This document shows positions 46,734 through 58,390 of a stretch of 64,000 bases of DNA, piece after piece. The stretch comes from Cyrtodaria siliqua (Eukaryota > Mollusca > Bivalvia > Adapedonta > Hiatellidae). The notes under the pieces are model-generated. The model ran no database searches, was not told the DNA's origin, and saw only the letters and a list, made by a program, of their open reading frames with translations. The position numbers were made by a program, and so were the translations under genes. Every line of letters begins with the position of its first letter. The stretch's first letter is position 1. The stretch lies in the NCBI GenBank assembly GCA_037043455.1, contig JAWPHD010003280.1, forward strand, positions 124,001 through 188,000. The letters are read 5' to 3'.

Positions 46734-47558
46734 ATTTGATCGTTACCAAACTTGCACATATTGTTAATACCAATTATAGCTGGGACAAGTTCGAAAATCA
46801 GCTGAATTGGGTCAGTTACACCAGAGTTATGGCCCTTGTTTTTCTGAAAAATGTCATTTTCTGCCTTGTGAACACTCTAGCACCTTCATTTATTATTTGA
46901 TCTTTACCAAACTTGCACAGATTGTTAATATCAATGTAAGCTCGAAGAAGTTCGAAAACCAGCTAAATCATATCAGTAACACCGGAGTTATGGGCCTTGT
47001 TTTTTCTGAAAAATGCTATTTTCTGCCTTGTGAACACTCTAGGGCCTTCAATATTAATCGGATCTTTACTTAACTTTGCCAGTGTCTTTGTATCAATGAA
47101 AGCTCAAACAAGTTCGAAAACCGGCAAGATCGAAGTAATTTCAACAGAGTTATGGCCCTTGTTTTGCTGAAAAATGCCATATTAAGCCTTGTGAACACTC
47201 TAGCACCTTCATTTATCATTTGATCTTTACCAATCTTGCACAGATTGTTAATATCAATGTAAGCTCGGACTAGTTCGAAAACCAGCTAGATCCGACCATT
47301 AATAGCGGTGTTATTGCCCTTGATTTAGTTAAAAATGCTATATTTTGCCTCGTTAAGACTTTATTATTTATCCGATCTTTACCAAACTTTATCAGATTGT
47401 TAATGTCAATAAAAGCTCGGTCAAGTTCGAAAACCAGACAGATCGGACCAGTAACAGCGGAGTTATGGCCCTTTGATTTTGTTAAAAATGCTATAATTTG
47501 CCTCGTCTTACGATCATTTTGCATCTGAGCTTTGCCAAACTTTACCAGATTTTATGAC

Positions 47559-50461
47559 TTTTTAGCTCACCTGAGCCGAAGGCTCAAAGGTGAGCTATTG
47601 GGATCACTCTCGTCCGTCGTCCGTCGTCGTCCGTCCGTCGTCGTCCGTCGTTAACTTTTGCTTCAAACAACTTCTCCTCAGAAACCGCTTGGCCAATTTT
47701 GACCACACTTCACATGGATGATCCTTAGATGAATGCTTTTTAGATTTGTTAAAATTAGGTTAGCACGACAACCAAGATGGCCACCATTACCATATATGGT
47801 CAAAACCTTATAAAATCTTCTTCTCAAGAACCGCCAGACAGATTTCGACTGTTTTTCTTTTAATATGACCGCCAAAGGCTAGACTATCAAGTTTGTTCAA
47901 ATGAAGTCCCCGGGGTCAAAAATGGCTGTGCCTCGGGGGTCCAAAGTTTGTATATTGAGATTTTGCATGTTTTTCATAGACTTATTTAGGAAAAAACTTT
48001 AAAAAATCTTCTTCTCTGAAACCACAAGGCTCAGGGGTCTCATGTATTACATGTAGCATCAGATTATGGTCCTCTACTAAGTTTGTTCAAATGGTGACTC
48101 TGGGGTCAAATTTGTCCCCGCCCCGGGGGTCACAGTTTTACATAGACTTATATAGGAATTCTTTTTTAAAAATCTTCTTCTCGGAAACTGCAAGAGCCAG
48201 AGGTTTGATATTTTGCATTTACTATAAGCTTATGGTCCTTTACCAAGTTTGTTCAAATGGTGACCCTGGGGTTACATTTGGCCCCGCCCCAAGGGTCACA
48301 TGTTTTACATAGACATGTACAGGGAAAAACTTAAAAAATCTTCTTCTCTGAAACTGCAAGAGCCAGAGGTTTAATATTTTGCATTTGCTATAAGCTTATG
48401 GTTCTCTACCAAGTTTGTTCAAATGGTGACCCAGGTGTCACATCTGGCCCCGCCCCGGGGGTCACAGTTTTACATAGGCTTGTATAGGGAAAAACTGTAA
48501 AAAATCTTCTTCTCTGGAACCACATGGAACGGAGCTCTCATGTATTACATGTAGAATCAGCTTATGGTCCTCTACTTAGTTTGTTCAAATGGTGACCCTG
48601 GGATCAAATTTTGTCCCCGCCCCGGGGGTCACAGTTTTACATCGATTTATATAGGATTTTTTTTTTTAAAAATCTTCTTCTCGGAAACTGCAAGAGCCAG
48701 AGGTTTGATATTTTGCATTTACTATAAGCTTATGGTCCTTTACCAAATTTGTTCAAATGGTGACCCTGGGGTCACATTTGGCCCCGCCCCAAGGGTCACA
48801 TGTTTAAAATCTTCTCTGAAACTGCAAGAGCCAGAGGTTTAATATTTTGCATTTGCTGTAAGCTTATGGTCCTCTACCAAGTTTGTTTAAATGGTGACCC
48901 AGGGGTCACATTTGGCTCCGCCCCGGGGGTCACAGTTTTACATAGGCTTGTATAGGCAAAAACTGAAAAAAATCTTCTTCTCTGGAACAATATGGCACCG
49001 ATCTCTCATGTATTACATGTAGCATCAGCTTATGGTCTTCTACTTAGTTTGTTCAAATGGTGACCCTGGGGTCAAATTTGTCCCAGCCCCGGGGGTCACA
49101 GTTTTACATAGACTTATATAGGGAAAAAAATTAAAAAATCTTCTCGGAAACTACAAGAGCCAGAGGTTTGATATTTTGCATTTACTATAAGCTTATGGTC
49201 CTTTACCAAGTTTGTTCAAATGGTGACCCTTGGGTCACATTTGGCCCCGCCCCAAGGGTTACATGTTTTACATCGACATGTATAGGGAAAAACTTTAAAA
49301 AATCTTCTTCTCTGAAACTGCAAGAGTCAGAGGTTTAATATTTTGCTTTTGCTATAAGCTTATGGTCCTCTACCAGTTTTGTTCAAATGGTGACCCTGGG
49401 TCACTTTTGGCCCCGCCCCGGGGGTCACAGTTTTACATAGGCCTGTATAGGGAAAAACTGAAAAAAATCTTCTTCTCTGGAACTGCAAGAGCCAGAGGTT
49501 TAATATTTTGCTTTTGCTATAAGCTCATGGTCCTCTACCAATTTTGTTCAAATAGTGACCCTGGGTCACATTTGGCCCCGCCCCGGGGTTCACAGTTTTA
49601 CATAGGCCTGTATAGGGAAAAACTGAAAAAAATCTTTTTCTCTGGAACTGCAAGAGCCAGAGGTTTAATATTTTGCATTTGCTATACGGTTATGATCCTC
49701 TACCAAGTTTGTTCAAATGGTGACCCTGGTGTCAAACTTGGTAGCAGTTTTATATAGACTTATATATATAGGAAAAAAGCAATCTTCTCTGAAACTGAAA
49801 GAGCCAGAGGTTTAATATTTTGCATTTACTATTAGATTATGGTCCTCTAGCAAGTTTGTTCAAATGGTGACCCTGGGGTAAAATTTTACCCCACTCCGTG
49901 GGTCACAGTTTTACATAGACTTATATAGGAAACACATTAAAGTCTTCTTCTCTGGAACTAAAAGAGCCAGAGGTTTGATATTTTGCATTTACTATACTCT
50001 TTTGGTCCTTTACCAAGTTTGTTCAAATGGTAACCCTGGGTTCACATTTGGCCCCGCCCCAGGGGTCACGTTTTACATAGACTTGTATAGGGAAAAACTT
50101 AAAAAATCATCTTCTCTAAAACCACAAAGCACACCTCTCATATGTTACATGTAGCCCTGGGGTCACATTTGGCTCTGCCCAAGGTGTTACTCTCTAGCAC
50201 CTTCATTTTGTATTTGATCTTTACCAAACTTTGTCAGTGTCTTAAACTGTCTATATCAATGTTGTTATACACAACAGAGCCCACATTTCTTGAACAATCT
50301 TAACCAAACTTGCACAGATTGTATATGACCATAAGATTACGAAGAAGTTCAATAATGTGCCAGTACTCAGGTGATCTCTTTAGGGCCATCTTGGCCCTCT
50401 TGTATTGGTTCAAATTAACTCAGGTGAGCGATATAGGGCCATCATGGCCCTCTTGTTTTTT
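47559..50461 (+). mobile_element. Family B HINE-like element
   Basis: The head hairpin AGCTCACCTGAGCC / GGCTCAAAGGTGAGCT (47564-47597) is followed by a GTCCGTCG array to 47,650. About fourteen B monomers of around 165 bp follow (TGGTCCTCTACCAAGTTTGT; AAATGGTGACCCTGGGGTCA; GCCCCGCCCCGGGGGTCACA). There are two tails in a row: 50,367-50,403 and 50,418-50,461 (CTCAGGTGAGCGATATAGGG...CCCTCTTGTTTTTT). The second tail's CTCAGGTGAGC is the inverted head arm. Confidence 0.87.
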
Positions 50462-50853
50462 GGATATTATAATTTTTTATTTGTTTATTTTTTTATTTAT
50501 TTATTTTTTATTTTTTTATTTTTTATTTATTTATCTCTATGTTAGACCAGTTGGACCAGAAACAGAGGAGTTATGGCTCTTCATTTAGTTACAAATGCTG
50601 TATTTTGCCTCGTTCATACAATAGGGCCTTCATTTTTTCATTTTTACCAACTTTACCAGATTCTTTAGTCATGGCCCTTGATTTAATTGATAAGCTGTTT
50701 TTTGCCCAAAACTTTCAAAAAAACGTAAATGGCAGTCTCTCGCTTCATTGATGTTATAAGAGCCATGTTAGCCAGTAGAGCGTCCACAGGCCCTCTTGGG
50801 CCTCTTGTTTTTTAAATATATTTATCTAAATCAAAAAGAATTTCTCTGTTTAA

Positions 50854-51105
50854 AGGGACACTGTAACTTTGAGATTATAAAGCACAATATACATATATAA
50901 TTATGTTAACACATTACACAACTACAATACTGAATATTCAAATGATATCTTTTTTAGACTGTACATGTATTTAAGTGGACTTTTCATTTCTCTATATCCA
51001 AAACATGTAAAGATTCTGGAAATAAATATGTTAATAAACAAATACAAAAATCTTTCTTCCGCTCCGGGGTGGCTCAAAATAAAAAAATATATAGACAGTG
51101 TCCCT
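50854..51105. mobile_element. MITE with TTAA target duplication
   Basis: 252 bp with ends AGGGACACTGT and ACAGTGTCCCT (perfect 11-bp inverted repeats), flanked by TTAA at 50850-50853 and 51106-51109. TTAA targets are used by the piggyBac and Kolobok groups; an AGGG start favours Kolobok-like. No transposase inside. Confidence 0.9.
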
Positions 51106-51365
51106 TTAATACTGATAAGTGGAAAACATTCATGATTGTTTACCATATTACTTCTAATACGAGCTTTAAAAGAATGTATAACTCTGCCGAAATGAAAGTC
51201 AGAGTTATTGGTCATGGAATTGTGGTAAGATGAAGATGTGAAAACTATGAATGCTAACCTACTGAATATAGACCACAGTGTTTGACAACGTTAACAATTA
51301 CTATAAACCCTCGATTTTGTCAAGATGAAGATAGCTTGAAATATGTATGATGGACATGTCTCTTT

Positions 51366-51398
51366 AGGCGAGACACCATGTTGCGCGCAACTCTTGTT
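51366..51398 (+). mobile_element. Family M tail abutting the minisatellite
   Basis: AGGCGAGACA is the exact inverted copy of the M head arm (TGTCTCGCCT at 41305). It is followed by the palindrome GTTGCGCGCAAC and TCTTGTT. If paired with the head at 41,301, the M element spans 10.1 kb with about 6.7 kb of later insertions. Confidence 0.7.
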
Positions 51399-54300
51399 AT
51401 CACTAGAATGTGTGTCATGTATCATCACTAGAATGTGTGTATGTATCATCACTAGAATGTGTGTATGTACCATCCCTAGAATGTGTGTCATGTATCATCA
51501 CTAGAATTTGTGTATGTACCATTACTAGAATGTGTGTCATGTATCATCACTAGAATGTGTGTCTGTATCATCACTAGAATGTGTGTCATGTATCAGTCAC
51601 TAGAATGTGTGTATGTATCATCACTAGAATGTGTGTATGTTCCATCACTAGACTGTGTGTATGTATCATCACTAGAATGTGTGTATGTATCATCACTAGA
51701 ATGTGTGTCATGTATCATCACTAGAATGTGTGCATGTATCATCACTAAAATGTGTGCATGTATCATCATAGAAAGTGTTTATGTATCATCACTAGAATGT
51801 GTGTCATGTATCATCACTAGAATGTGTGTATGTATCATCACTAGAATGTGTGTATCATCACTTGAATGTGTGTATGTATCATCACTAGAATGTGTGTATG
51901 TATCATCACTAGAATGTGTGTCATGTATCATCACTAGAATGTGTGTATGTATCATCACTAGAATGTGTTTATGTATCATCACTAGCATGTGCATATGTAT
52001 CATCACTAGAATGTGTGCATGTATCATCACTAAAATGTGTGCATGTATCATCACTAGAAAGTGTTTATGTATCATCACTAGAATGTGTGTATGTATCATC
52101 ACTAGAATGTGTGTATGTACCATCACTAGAATGTGTGTATGTATCATCACTAGAATGTGTGTATCATCACTAGAATGTGTGTATGTATCATCACTAGAAT
52201 GTGTGCATGTATCATCACTAGAATCAGTGCATGTATCATCACTAGAATGTGTGTATGTACCATCACTAGAATGTGTGCATGTACCATCACTACAATGTGT
52301 GCATGTATCATCACTAGAATGTGTGTCATGTATCATCACTAGAATGTGTGTCATGTATCATCACTAGAATGTGTGTATGTATCATCACTAGAATGTGTTT
52401 ATGTATCATCACTAGCATGTGCATATGTATCATCACTAGAATGTGTGTCATGTATCATCACTAGAATGTGTGCATGTATCATCACTAAAATGTGTGCATG
52501 TATCATCACTAGAAAGTGTTTATGTATCATCACTAGAATGTGTGTATGTACCATCACTAGAATGTGTGTATGTACCATCACTAGAATGTGTGTATGTATC
52601 ATCACTAGAATGTGTGTATCATCACTTGAATGTGTGTATGTACCATCACTAGAATGTGTGTATGTATCATCACTAGAATGTGTGCATGTATCATCACTAG
52701 AATCAGTGCATGTATCATCACTAGAATGTGTGCATGTACCATCACTAGAATGTGTGCATGTACCATCACTACAATGTGTGCATGTACCATCACTAGAATG
52801 TGTGTATGTACCATCACTAGAATGTGTGTATGTACCATCACTACAATGTGTGCATGTATCATCACTAGAATGTGTGTCATGTATCATCACTAGACTGTGT
52901 GTATGCACCATCACTAAAATGTGTGTATGTTCCATCACTAGAATGTGCATATCATCACTTGAATGTGTGTATGTACCATCACTAAAATGTGTGTATGTTC
53001 CATCACTAGAATGTGTGTATTCTCACTAGAATGTGTGTATGTACCATCACTAGAATGTGTGTATGTTCCATCACTAGACTGTGTGTATGTATCATCACTA
53101 GAATGTGTGTATGTTCCATCACTAGACTGTGTGTATGTACCATCACTAGAATGTGTGTATGTTCCATCACTAGAATGTGTGTATGTACCATCACTAGAAT
53201 GTGTGTATGTTCCATCACTAGAATGTGTGTATGTACCATCACTAGAATGTGTGTATGTTCCATCACTAGACTGTGTGTATGTACCATCACTAGAATGTGT
53301 GTATGTTCCATCACTATAATGTGTGTATGTACCATCACTAGAATGTGTGTATGTTCCATCACTAGACTGTGTGTATGTATCATCACTAGAATGTGTGTAT
53401 GTACCATCACTAGAATGTGTGTATGTTCCATCACTAGAATATGTGTATCATCACTTGAATGTGTGTTTGTACCATCACTAGAATGTGTGTATGTTCCATC
53501 ACTAGAATATGTGTATGTTCCATCACTAGACTGTGTGTATGTATCATCACTAGACTGTGTGTATGTATCATCACTAGAATGTGTGTATGTACCATCACTA
53601 GAATGTGTGTATGTTCCATCACTAGACTGTGTGTATGTATCATCACTAGACTGTGTGTATGTATCATCACTAGAATGTGTGTATGTACCATCACTAGAAT
53701 GTGTGTATGTTCCATCACTAGAATATGTGTATCATCACTTGAATGTGTGTTTGTACCATCACTAGAATGTGTGTATATACCATCACTAGAATGTGTGTAT
53801 GTATCCTCACTAGAATGTGTGTATGTATCATCACTAGAATGTGTGTATATTTCATCACTAGAATGTGTGTATCATCACTAGAATGTGTATATTTCATCAC
53901 TAGAATGTGCGTATCATCACTAGAATGTGCGTATCATCACTTGAATGTGTGTATGTACCATCACTAAAATGTGTGTTTCATCACTAGAATGTGTGTATGT
54001 ACCATCACTAAAATGTGTGTATGTTCCATTACTAGAATGTGCGTATCATCACTAGAATGTGTGTATGTACCATCACTAAAATGTGTGTATGTTCCATCAC
54101 TAGAATGTGCGTATCATCACTAAAATGCGTGTATGTTCCATCACTAGAATGTGTGTATGTTCCATCACTAGAATGTGTGTATCATCACTAGAATGTGTAT
54201 ATCATCACTAGAATGTGGGTATCATCACTAGAATGTGTGTATGTTTCATCACTAGAATGTGTGTATCATCACTTGAATGTGTGTATGTTCCATCACTAGA

Positions 54301-54402
54301 ATGTGCATTCCATCACTAGAATATGTGTATCATCAATTGAATGTGTGTTTGTACCATCACTAGAATGTGTGTATGTACTATCACTAGAATGTGTGTATAT
54401 AT
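51399..54402 (+). repeat. 24-bp minisatellite, block 1
   Basis: About 125 copies of a mostly 24-bp unit with core TCACTAGAATGTG followed by TGTATGTAYCA. Variants of 20 and 25 bp also occur. Higher-order structure is visible: a run with distinctive variants (TCACTAGCATGTGCATATG, then TCACTAGAAAGTGTTTATG) at about 51,930-52,070 recurs at about 52,360-52,525. GAATATGTGTATCATCACTT recurs at 53,437 and 53,721. Open frames on both strands (8-residue repeats) follow from the 24-bp period and are not genes. Confidence 0.97.
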
Positions 54403-55383
54403 TGTTCTGTTCACGTGTTCTATTCTGTGTATGGACTGAAATAAGTGATTCCAGAGCAACATACTACTAAGAGACTGCTATCAAAGTGTTATGCATGCAT
54501 GTTATACAACTGATGGATATGTTAGACAACTCTTGTATCTTTAATATTACAATATGCTTGTAAGAGTAGACTTATCTTAGAACATCTTCCTTTTTAGGTC
54601 GACTATTCGAAGAATAAGAGCTTATATAATCATCCCGGCATTGGTGTCCCACATCAAGTTTTCCGTGTAAGCTGTGTTTACAAGTCTATGTCTCTTACAT
54701 TTCTTATCCTAGCACAACCAAATTTGGCCATGGGCTCCCTTATAGCATTATCTTCAGGACTGCATAAGCAATTTTGGTTCCTGTAACCCATGGGCTCCCA
54801 TGGAACCCAAATTCTCCCATGGAACCCAACCCTGCCTCCCCTCCCACCACCCACTGGAAACTTGATTTTTTTTATTCTTTTGTTTACATATTTCTGTGTT
54901 GTTTGGTCAATTCTTACACATATAGCTATGTTGCCCCCTCCAAGCCCCACCCCCCATCCCCACCTCACTCGATTTTTGTTTTACATATATTTCTGTGTTG
55001 TTTTGGTCAATTCTAACACTATGTTGCCCCCTCCACCCCAACCCCCCGCCTCCCCCTCCCCCCACTGGAAACTCATACATATTTCTGTGTTGTTTGGCCA
55101 ATCCTTACACATATAGCTATGTTGCCCACTCCCTGCCACCCGCCTCCCCGACACCCCAACTGGAAACTCTTCTTTTTTTTTTTTACATATTTCTGTGTTG
55201 TTTTGGTCAATTTGTACACATATAGGTATGTTACCCCTCTTAAAAACGCAACTTTTACCCCAAAATTTCGGATTTCCCACCATCTTTATCTTGAGGACTT
55301 TTTTTCTGAAACTCATTACATGTCAGTGATTCTAAAAATCCTAAAATACTTTCTGTTGGAATTTGTTTGACCTTAAAACCTAT
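54403..55383 (+). mobile_element. Truncated family H element in the minisatellite
   Basis: About 190 bp of unassigned flank precedes a T-run and GTCGACTATTCGAAGAATAA (54,600). One H monomer follows, then four T-run/ACATATTTCTGTGTTG/C-rich units to about 55,245. The last 140 bp, including CCCAAAATTTCGGATTTCCC, is unassigned. There is no H tail. Confidence 0.75.
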
Positions 55384-55687
55384 AATTACTAGACTACATG
55401 TATTATCACTAGATTGTGTGTATCCTCAGTTGAATGTGTGTGTGTACCATCACTAGAATGTGTCGTGTATTATTACTAGAATGTGTGTATCCTCAGTTGA
55501 ATGTGTGTATGTACCATCACTAGAATGTGTCGTGTATTATCACTAGATTGTGTGTATCCTCAGTTGAATGTGTGTATGTACCATCACTAGAATGTGTCGT
55601 GTATTATTACTAGAATGTGTGTATCCTCACTAGAATGTGTGTATCCTCACTAGAATGTGTGTATGTATCATCACTAGAATGTGTATA
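55384..55687 (+). repeat. 24-bp minisatellite, block 2
   Basis: Core units organised in a roughly 69-bp higher-order unit: GTATCCTCAGTTGAATGTG, then GTACCATCACTAGAATGTG, then TCGTGTATTATCACTAGA. Confidence 0.92.
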
Positions 55688-56110
55688 TGAGCCGAAACAC
55701 GCGAAAACGACCCTTCAGACAAAAGGTTGACATTTTATATTTTTTATGTTTATGAAACATGGTGATTTTCTCTTTAAAAATCTCTTTATTTTATGTTGAT
55801 ATCTTAATTAAAAATGATTTTATCATTTTTAAAATTAAAGATTGTACTCTACATTAATTTTGACGTCGGCGTCTTGTATGACGTCGTTGATTAAATAACA
55901 ACAAAAAACATAAACACTTATCATTTTCTATAGCATCAACTATATTTATATTAAGAAAAGACATTCCCTATGATATAATAATTAGGCAAAACACGGAGCT
56001 CATGAGAAATTTGATAAGTAATTAATTGATTACCGGCTGACGTCATAAATTGTTACTTTATGAAGTTGTCGTCTAATGTCCGAAGGGACGTTTTCGTGTG
56101 TCGCGGCTCA
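55688..56110. mobile_element. MITE inserted in the minisatellite
   Basis: 423 bp with imperfect inverted ends of about 35 bp: TGAGCCGAAACACGCGAAAA against TTTTCGTGTGTCGCGGCTCA, continuing with ACGACCCTTC / GAAGGGACGT. The flanks are TATA-rich minisatellite, so the duplication (TA or TATA) cannot be fixed. The interior contains three TGACGTC sites, one a full TGACGTCA. No open frame of note. Confidence 0.88.
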
Positions 56111-57413
56111 TATATATCATCACTAGAATGTGTATGTATATCATCACTAGAATATGTGTATGTACCATCACTAGAATGTGGCATGTATTATCACTAGAAT
56201 GTGTGTATCCTCACTAGAATATGTGTGTGTACCATCACTAGAATGTGTCGTGTATTATCACTAGATTGTGTGTATCCTCAGTTGAATGTGTGTATGTACC
56301 ATCACTAGAATGTGTCATGTATTATCACTAGAATGTGTGTATCCTCACTAGAATGTGTGTATGTATCACCACTAGAATGTGTATATATATCATCACTAGA
56401 ATGTGTGTGTGTATCATCACTAGAATGTGTGTATGTACCATCACTAGAATGTGTCCATATATCATCACAAGAATGTGTGTATGTGTCGTCACTAGAATGT
56501 ATGTATATATCATCGCTAGAATGTGTGTGTATCATCACTAAATGTGTGTATGTATCATCACTAGTATGTGTGTGTGTATCATCACTAGAATGTGTGTATG
56601 TTCCATCACTAGAATGTGTCACTAGAATGTGTCTGTGTCATCACTAGAATGTGTTCATGGAACATCACTAGAATGTGTGTATGTATCATCACTAGAATGT
56701 GTCTATATATCATCACAAGAATGTGTGTATGTGTCATCACTAGAATGTGTGTACGTATCATCACTAGAATGTATGTATGTGTCATCATTAGAATGTGTGT
56801 ATGGACCATCACTAGAATGTGTGTATGTATCATCACTAGAATGTGTCTATTTATCATCACAAGAATGTGTGTATGTGTTGTCACTAGAATGTGTGTGTGT
56901 ATCATCACTAGTATGTGTGTATGTATCATCACTAGAATGTGTGTATGTTCCATCACTAGAATGTGTCACTAGAATGTGTGTATGTGTCATCACTAGAATG
57001 TGTGTATGGACCATCACTAGAATGTGTGTATATATCATCACTAGAATGTGTGTATGGACCATCACTAGAATGTGTTGTATCATCACTAGAATGTGTGTAT
57101 ATATAATCACTAGAATGTGCGTATGATGATATATATCATCACTAGAATGTGTGTCATGTATCATCACTAGAATGTGTGTATGTATCATCTCTAGAATGTT
57201 ACATGTATCATCACTAGATTGTGTGTTTCATCATTAGAATGTGTTTATATATCATCACTAGAATATGTGTATGTATCAGCTCTAGAATGTGTGTATGTAT
57301 TATTACTAGAATGTGTCATGTATCATCACTAGAATGTGTGTATCATCAGTAGAATGTGTCCTGTATCATCATTTGAATGTGTGCATGTATCGTCACTAAA
57401 ATGTGTGTATGTA
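56111..57413 (+). repeat. 24-bp minisatellite, block 3
   Basis: About 54 units, with more GTGTGTGTATCATC and ATATATCATCAC variants than block 1. GAATGTGTCACTAGAATGTG marks shortened units at 56,610 and 56,955. It ends at ATGTA (57409-57413), the duplicated target of the next element. Confidence 0.95.
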
Positions 57414-58390
57414 CAGGGGCACAGACTAACTCTATTTAGCTAGGAGCCAGCTGGGCCCCTGACTTAGAATTTTTAGGGGCTCAGACCAAAAGTTAGGGGC
57501 CCAACAAAATATTATTTTATTTTACCACTCTGGTGCATAATTTATGAACAATTACATGCATTTACTCCGTGTTTATTGAATATCATAAACAACATTACTG
57601 ATCATTACAAGTCCAAGTTATCTGTTTAATTATAAATAGTATTGTTAATGAGTTTTGTTATAAATGATCACAACTAGAATATGTAAATTATTGTAATCAA
57701 AGATTAAAAAAGATTAGATATTATTAAATTATTGTTTTATTTTGTTATAAATATTTTATGTTGACATAGTTTTAAAATTAATGTATCAGACCTTTTTTAT
57801 CAACATGATTCCCTGCCATATAATTATTATTGATGATTTCTAAAAGCACCGCATTTTATTAATCAAAAGCGCCGCGTTTTAGAATATCCAAAACCGGAAG
57901 AGAAACCTAATTATTTCCCCTTCAAATTATAACACGAATTTATGATCATGTGTAAAATAAACACTACCATGTCTGTTTTAATGTTGATTTTATACCAGCA
58001 AATGTTACTTGTACTCTTGCACATCTAATTTTACATTGACATTCGAAGCTCAGAGTACCTTAACATGCAGTTTTGTGGGAAACCTTACATCGCAACATCT
58101 CGAACATTGTCTCGTTTCTGCAGTGGAAAAATAAAAACAAACGTTTGTTTCGTTAATATTTTGTTAAGGGTTTGTCTATTTCGGCCAACAGTATGTAGTT
58201 CACGGGACCAAAGCAAAATCTGCGGGGTAAGATCCTCCAACTTGAATGTTTGTGTTGAATGATTACCCTTTTTCCGTTTTTTGGATTGAATATTTTTGGT
58301 CGCCACATGGGCGCGTGAATCAAATTTTGGTCGCCCAGACCATTTTTTACTCGCCAATGGCGACTGGGCGACCACTAGTTTGTGCCCCTG
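57414..58390. mobile_element. hAT-like non-autonomous DNA transposon
   Basis: 977 bp with ends CAGGGGCACAGACTA and TAGTTTGTGCCCCTG (15 bp, one mismatch) and a 5-bp ATGTA duplication. Minisatellite units show a single ATGTA at the empty site. A subterminal hairpin TGGTCGCCCAG...CTGGGCGACCA lies at 58,332-58,378. CAGGGGC ends are typical of hAT elements, but hAT normally makes 8-bp duplications, so the superfamily is uncertain. No transposase; minus-strand frames run across the element border. Confidence 0.85.

Larger units (their letters stand above)
44731..50812 (+). mobile_element. Family A HINE-like element carrying nested C and B elements
   Basis: The head is a T-run, then AGCTCTACTGGCC (44737), hairpin, and GTCC repeats. 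A monomers occupy 44,800-45,154, 46,734-47,558 and 50,530-50,750. The tail GCCAGTAGAGCGTCCACAGG...CCTCTTGTTTTTT ends at 50,812. A (TTTTTA)-rich tract fills 50,470-50,535. Confidence 0.85.

Noticed and set aside
48091..49757. Open frames in the family B array
   Set aside because: They repeat the same peptide with each monomer and are repeat translations.
51399..54402. CRISPR array
   Set aside because: Units are contiguous with no unique spacers, and the host is an animal.
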